From the NCBI RefSeq assembly GCF_001640805.2, contig NC_066845.1, forward strand, positions 20,276,307-20,340,306: a stretch of DNA of 64,000 nucleotides. Reading direction: 5' to 3'. Source of the DNA: Lates calcarifer. Lineage: Eukaryota; Chordata; Actinopteri; Centropomidae. Under the pieces are notes generated by a model. The model was given only the letters and a program-made list of their open reading frames with translations. It was not told the DNA's origin and did no database searches. This document shows, piece by piece, positions 61,555 to 64,000 of the stretch (positions are counted from its first letter, which is position 1; the number at the start of each line of letters is the position of its first letter). The position numbers and the translations under genes are program-made.

Positions 61555-61870
61555 CACATTAGCATGCTAGCATCTTAATATTGGTAATTAGACCTAACAT
61601 AAAGTATGGCTCAGGCTGATGGGAATGCAATTAGTTCTGCAGATATTTGGTATTCACAACAAATTTTAATTTTGACCTGATGATGGTGTTAGATGAAAGA
61701 TCAGGCTTCACATTTAATTTCCCTGAGGGAGTCATCCCAAGGGATCAATAAAGTCTAGTCTAAGTCATTTCATCTTCTGAGTGCACCCATTCATCCGATA
61801 GTTGTAGAAATATTTCACTCTGAACTATAAATCAACCTCATTGTGGTGCTAGAGATTAAGAGCAGACTGA
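61555..61870. repeat. Dispersed teleost repeat, TTAGCATGCTAACA type (copy 6) with nested insertion
   Basis: TTAGCATGCTAGCATCTTAA, GGCTGATGGGAATGCAATTA, TTTTGACCTGATGATGGTGT and AACCTCATTGTGGTGCTAGA mark the host. Between them, about 61705-61770, TTTAATTTCCCTGAGGGAGT and GATCAATAAAGTCTAGTC belong to another common fish repeat. Confidence 0.65.
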
Positions 61871-64000
61871 CATTACTATCCCCACATTCAATCAGCTGGC
61901 TTTACACTCTGTAAAATTACTTGTTGAATATGGCCACAGATGGAAAGCAGAAGAATTTTCTTTTGTCTTCTGCAGTTGAGCACTGAAAAACATGTTAACC
62001 ATGAGTTCTGTGCAGCATTGCTCAACCAGCGTTACATCTCAGAACTCTGCTCAAATATGTATTTTATCCTCCCTCCCCTGCTCTGTTCTTCAACTGGTAA
62101 GATGTGAGAGGCTGTATTTATCTTGGCCTATAATCAACATCACTATGATAATCAGAGCGAGAGGGAGGCAGTCTGTAGTTGTTAGGCCGTGATGGTGGGT
62201 GATAAGAGCTCTTAATCTGGCTACTGATGTCAGCTCAGTGCAGCAGTGAAGATGAAGGCTTTGGCAAACCAGCGGGGCCACATGATGAGAGCATGACCGG
62301 TACAGAGAGGAGATTGTTGTGAGAGGGTCCTCAGTGGGGTCAGTATCTTGGTCATGTTGTAGATTACACTGGTCTCTCAATATACTGTACCTCTTCCAGC
62401 TGAAAGAGGAGAATAAAAGGATAAATAAAGTTTTTAACCCATAGAAAATAAAGAGAATCATACTTCTTACAAATGCCTTTTTTTGTTTAGTTAGTGTTGC
62501 TATATTCTCTTTTAACAAAGAACTGACACACTGAGGGGTTCATGTAACACGACAAAGAGTTTTTCATAGTGTCAGTGTCAATAGCAGCTGTGCATGTGGT
62601 GCATGTGGGATGAGATTTAAACAAAAAACCTTTCCGAGAGTTTGGAATAAATTTAACCAAACATAAACAGTGGAAAATAGACTCTGGAGTGTTGGGGAGG
62701 GTTGCTTCAACAACAAACCATCTAACATTCAAGTTCTATTAAAGATGAAAACTTTGGAGAAACAAAGGCACTGAAATACGTCTCTCTAAAATTAAATATT
62801 TGTTATTTTTAAAATCATTTACTATACAACATTTAAACAATGGAACTGGTACCATAGTATATCTGCTACCTTAATATTAAGCATACAACCTCTGTAGACC
62901 TGCTAAATGGAATGTGAATCACATTTTGAGCATAATTTATATAAGCAGAAAAACATCTGCAAAAAGTTTCTCATGGAGGGTCATTTTAATGATGTATATT
63001 GTGCCTAAATTACCCACCTACACCGCAGGACAAACTTCTCTTCTTCTCTTATTCTGTACATTATCTCATCATCAACTGGATGGATCTGCACAGATATTTG
63101 TCCAGATATTCATGGTTCCCAGATGATGAATCCTGATGACTTTGGGTAGCTACCATGAAGTTGAATTTTTTAAGAATATATTGATAATTATTAAATGCAT
63201 TGTTGTGAGATCTTTTTTTACACATGATTATCAGAGAATGATTTGGTGGTGTACCTGCATTATTCAATCAGCTTTTTTTTTGTCCAAGTTTGCACCACCA
63301 GTGTTACGAACAGAATATATATTATGAATGAGAGCTGCTGTATTGGATTATATTTGACCCCAACTTTTCTCCTTGTGGGAAAAATTGTTTCTTCCGGCTG
63401 TCAGTAGTTTTGCTTGAGGGTAATAATTTTTAACAGATGCTAATGAGCATCAACTATCATTTTCTATTTTAACATCATTAAGTTGTGCCTCTCCAGTGAA
63501 ACCCAACCAGTGAAAAGCTGAGAACTCAGGGGGCTTTGCGGCTGCAGAGAGAGCATAATGCTGGATTGGCATACACGCCGGCAGCAGTAAGTAAAATCTA
63601 CAGTGTATCTGCCTGCATGTGCTTGGACCAAGCTAGCTGCCCCAGAACCAGTTTCAAACCTGTTGAGATTAACCCTGTGGGTCAAGTCAGAGCGAGCTGG
63701 AGAGATCATAGCAGAGCACACCACAACACTGCTTTATCCAGGCAGCCTGGCACCTACAGTAAAGCCTATAAGCAGATCAGCTGTCAGCTGGCCAGAACAG
63801 ACGTACCACACCATACACAAAGCAGTAACCTCTGCCGAACAGGCTGGATTTTGGGTGTCAGTGACACAATTCTGTGATTCTCTCCTTGGAAACCTTCACT
63901 TTTAGAGCATTGTCCCCTTATTTTTTGTCAAAACCAGACAGAGGCTTTTTTTTTAAAATAAAGACAGACACATTCTTCTTAAGCCTTGCAAGGGACAGAC

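Larger units (their letters stand above)
52046..64000. other. Intergenic region downstream of tcim
   Basis: No protein gene can be supported over 12 kb. Listed inside are repeats at 53860-54000, 57685-57845 and 61555-61870 and a possible regulatory stretch at 56330-56880. The longest frame, 142 codons on the - strand at 62090-62518, has no domain, no promoter layout and ordinary composition. A window-edge gene beyond 64000 cannot be ruled out. Confidence 0.55.

Overview
The window is vertebrate nuclear DNA, almost certainly from a ray-finned (teleost) fish. It holds split genes with GT-AG introns of about 80 bp to 3 kb, vertebrate protein families, long CA/GT/GA microsatellites, a Tc1-like transposon remnant, and several short interspersed repeats of a kind I know from fish genomes. 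No bacterial-style operon, CRISPR array or viral gene is visible. Three protein genes can be supported. Exon borders were worked out by hand from splice signals, reading phase and family similarity.

Region 1 (1 to about 17.93 kb, + strand): the 3' part of a calcineurin A catalytic subunit gene, best matched to the gamma paralogue (ppp3cc). Eleven coding exons join without a frame break into 380 codons plus stop. They cover the second half of the phosphatase domain, the calcineurin B-binding helix, the calmodulin-binding segment and the autoinhibitory segment. The first exons lie upstream of the window. A 3' UTR of about 2.5 kb ends at an AATAAA at 17902.

Region 2 (about 18.8-32.3 kb, - strand): a complete ADAM metalloprotease-disintegrin gene, best matched to adam28. 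Its 22 coding exons give 769 residues in frame: signal peptide, prodomain, active zinc protease, disintegrin, cysteine-rich and EGF-like domains, one membrane segment, and a proline-rich cytoplasmic tail. It lies tail-to-tail with ppp3cc.

Region 3 (32.3-51 kb): intergenic DNA carrying a 1269-bp Tc1-like element with nearly perfect inverted ends and a broken transposase, an inverted-ended short element split by a second insertion, and other interspersed repeats.

Region 4 (51.0-52.05 kb, + strand): a single-exon gene for a 100-residue TCIM (TC1/C8orf4) protein, with a TATA box, a CRE-like site and a nearby poly(A) signal. From 52 kb to the window end I see no coding gene, only repeats and a few stretches that could be regulatory.

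The three genes are not a functional pathway. As I recall, their human counterparts all lie on chromosome 8p, so the interval looks like a compact conserved-synteny block. I found no convincing undescribed system. The points most worth checking are the proline-rich adam28 tail, the nested transposon layers, a 15-pair hairpin at 45.5 kb, and possible enhancers around tcim.
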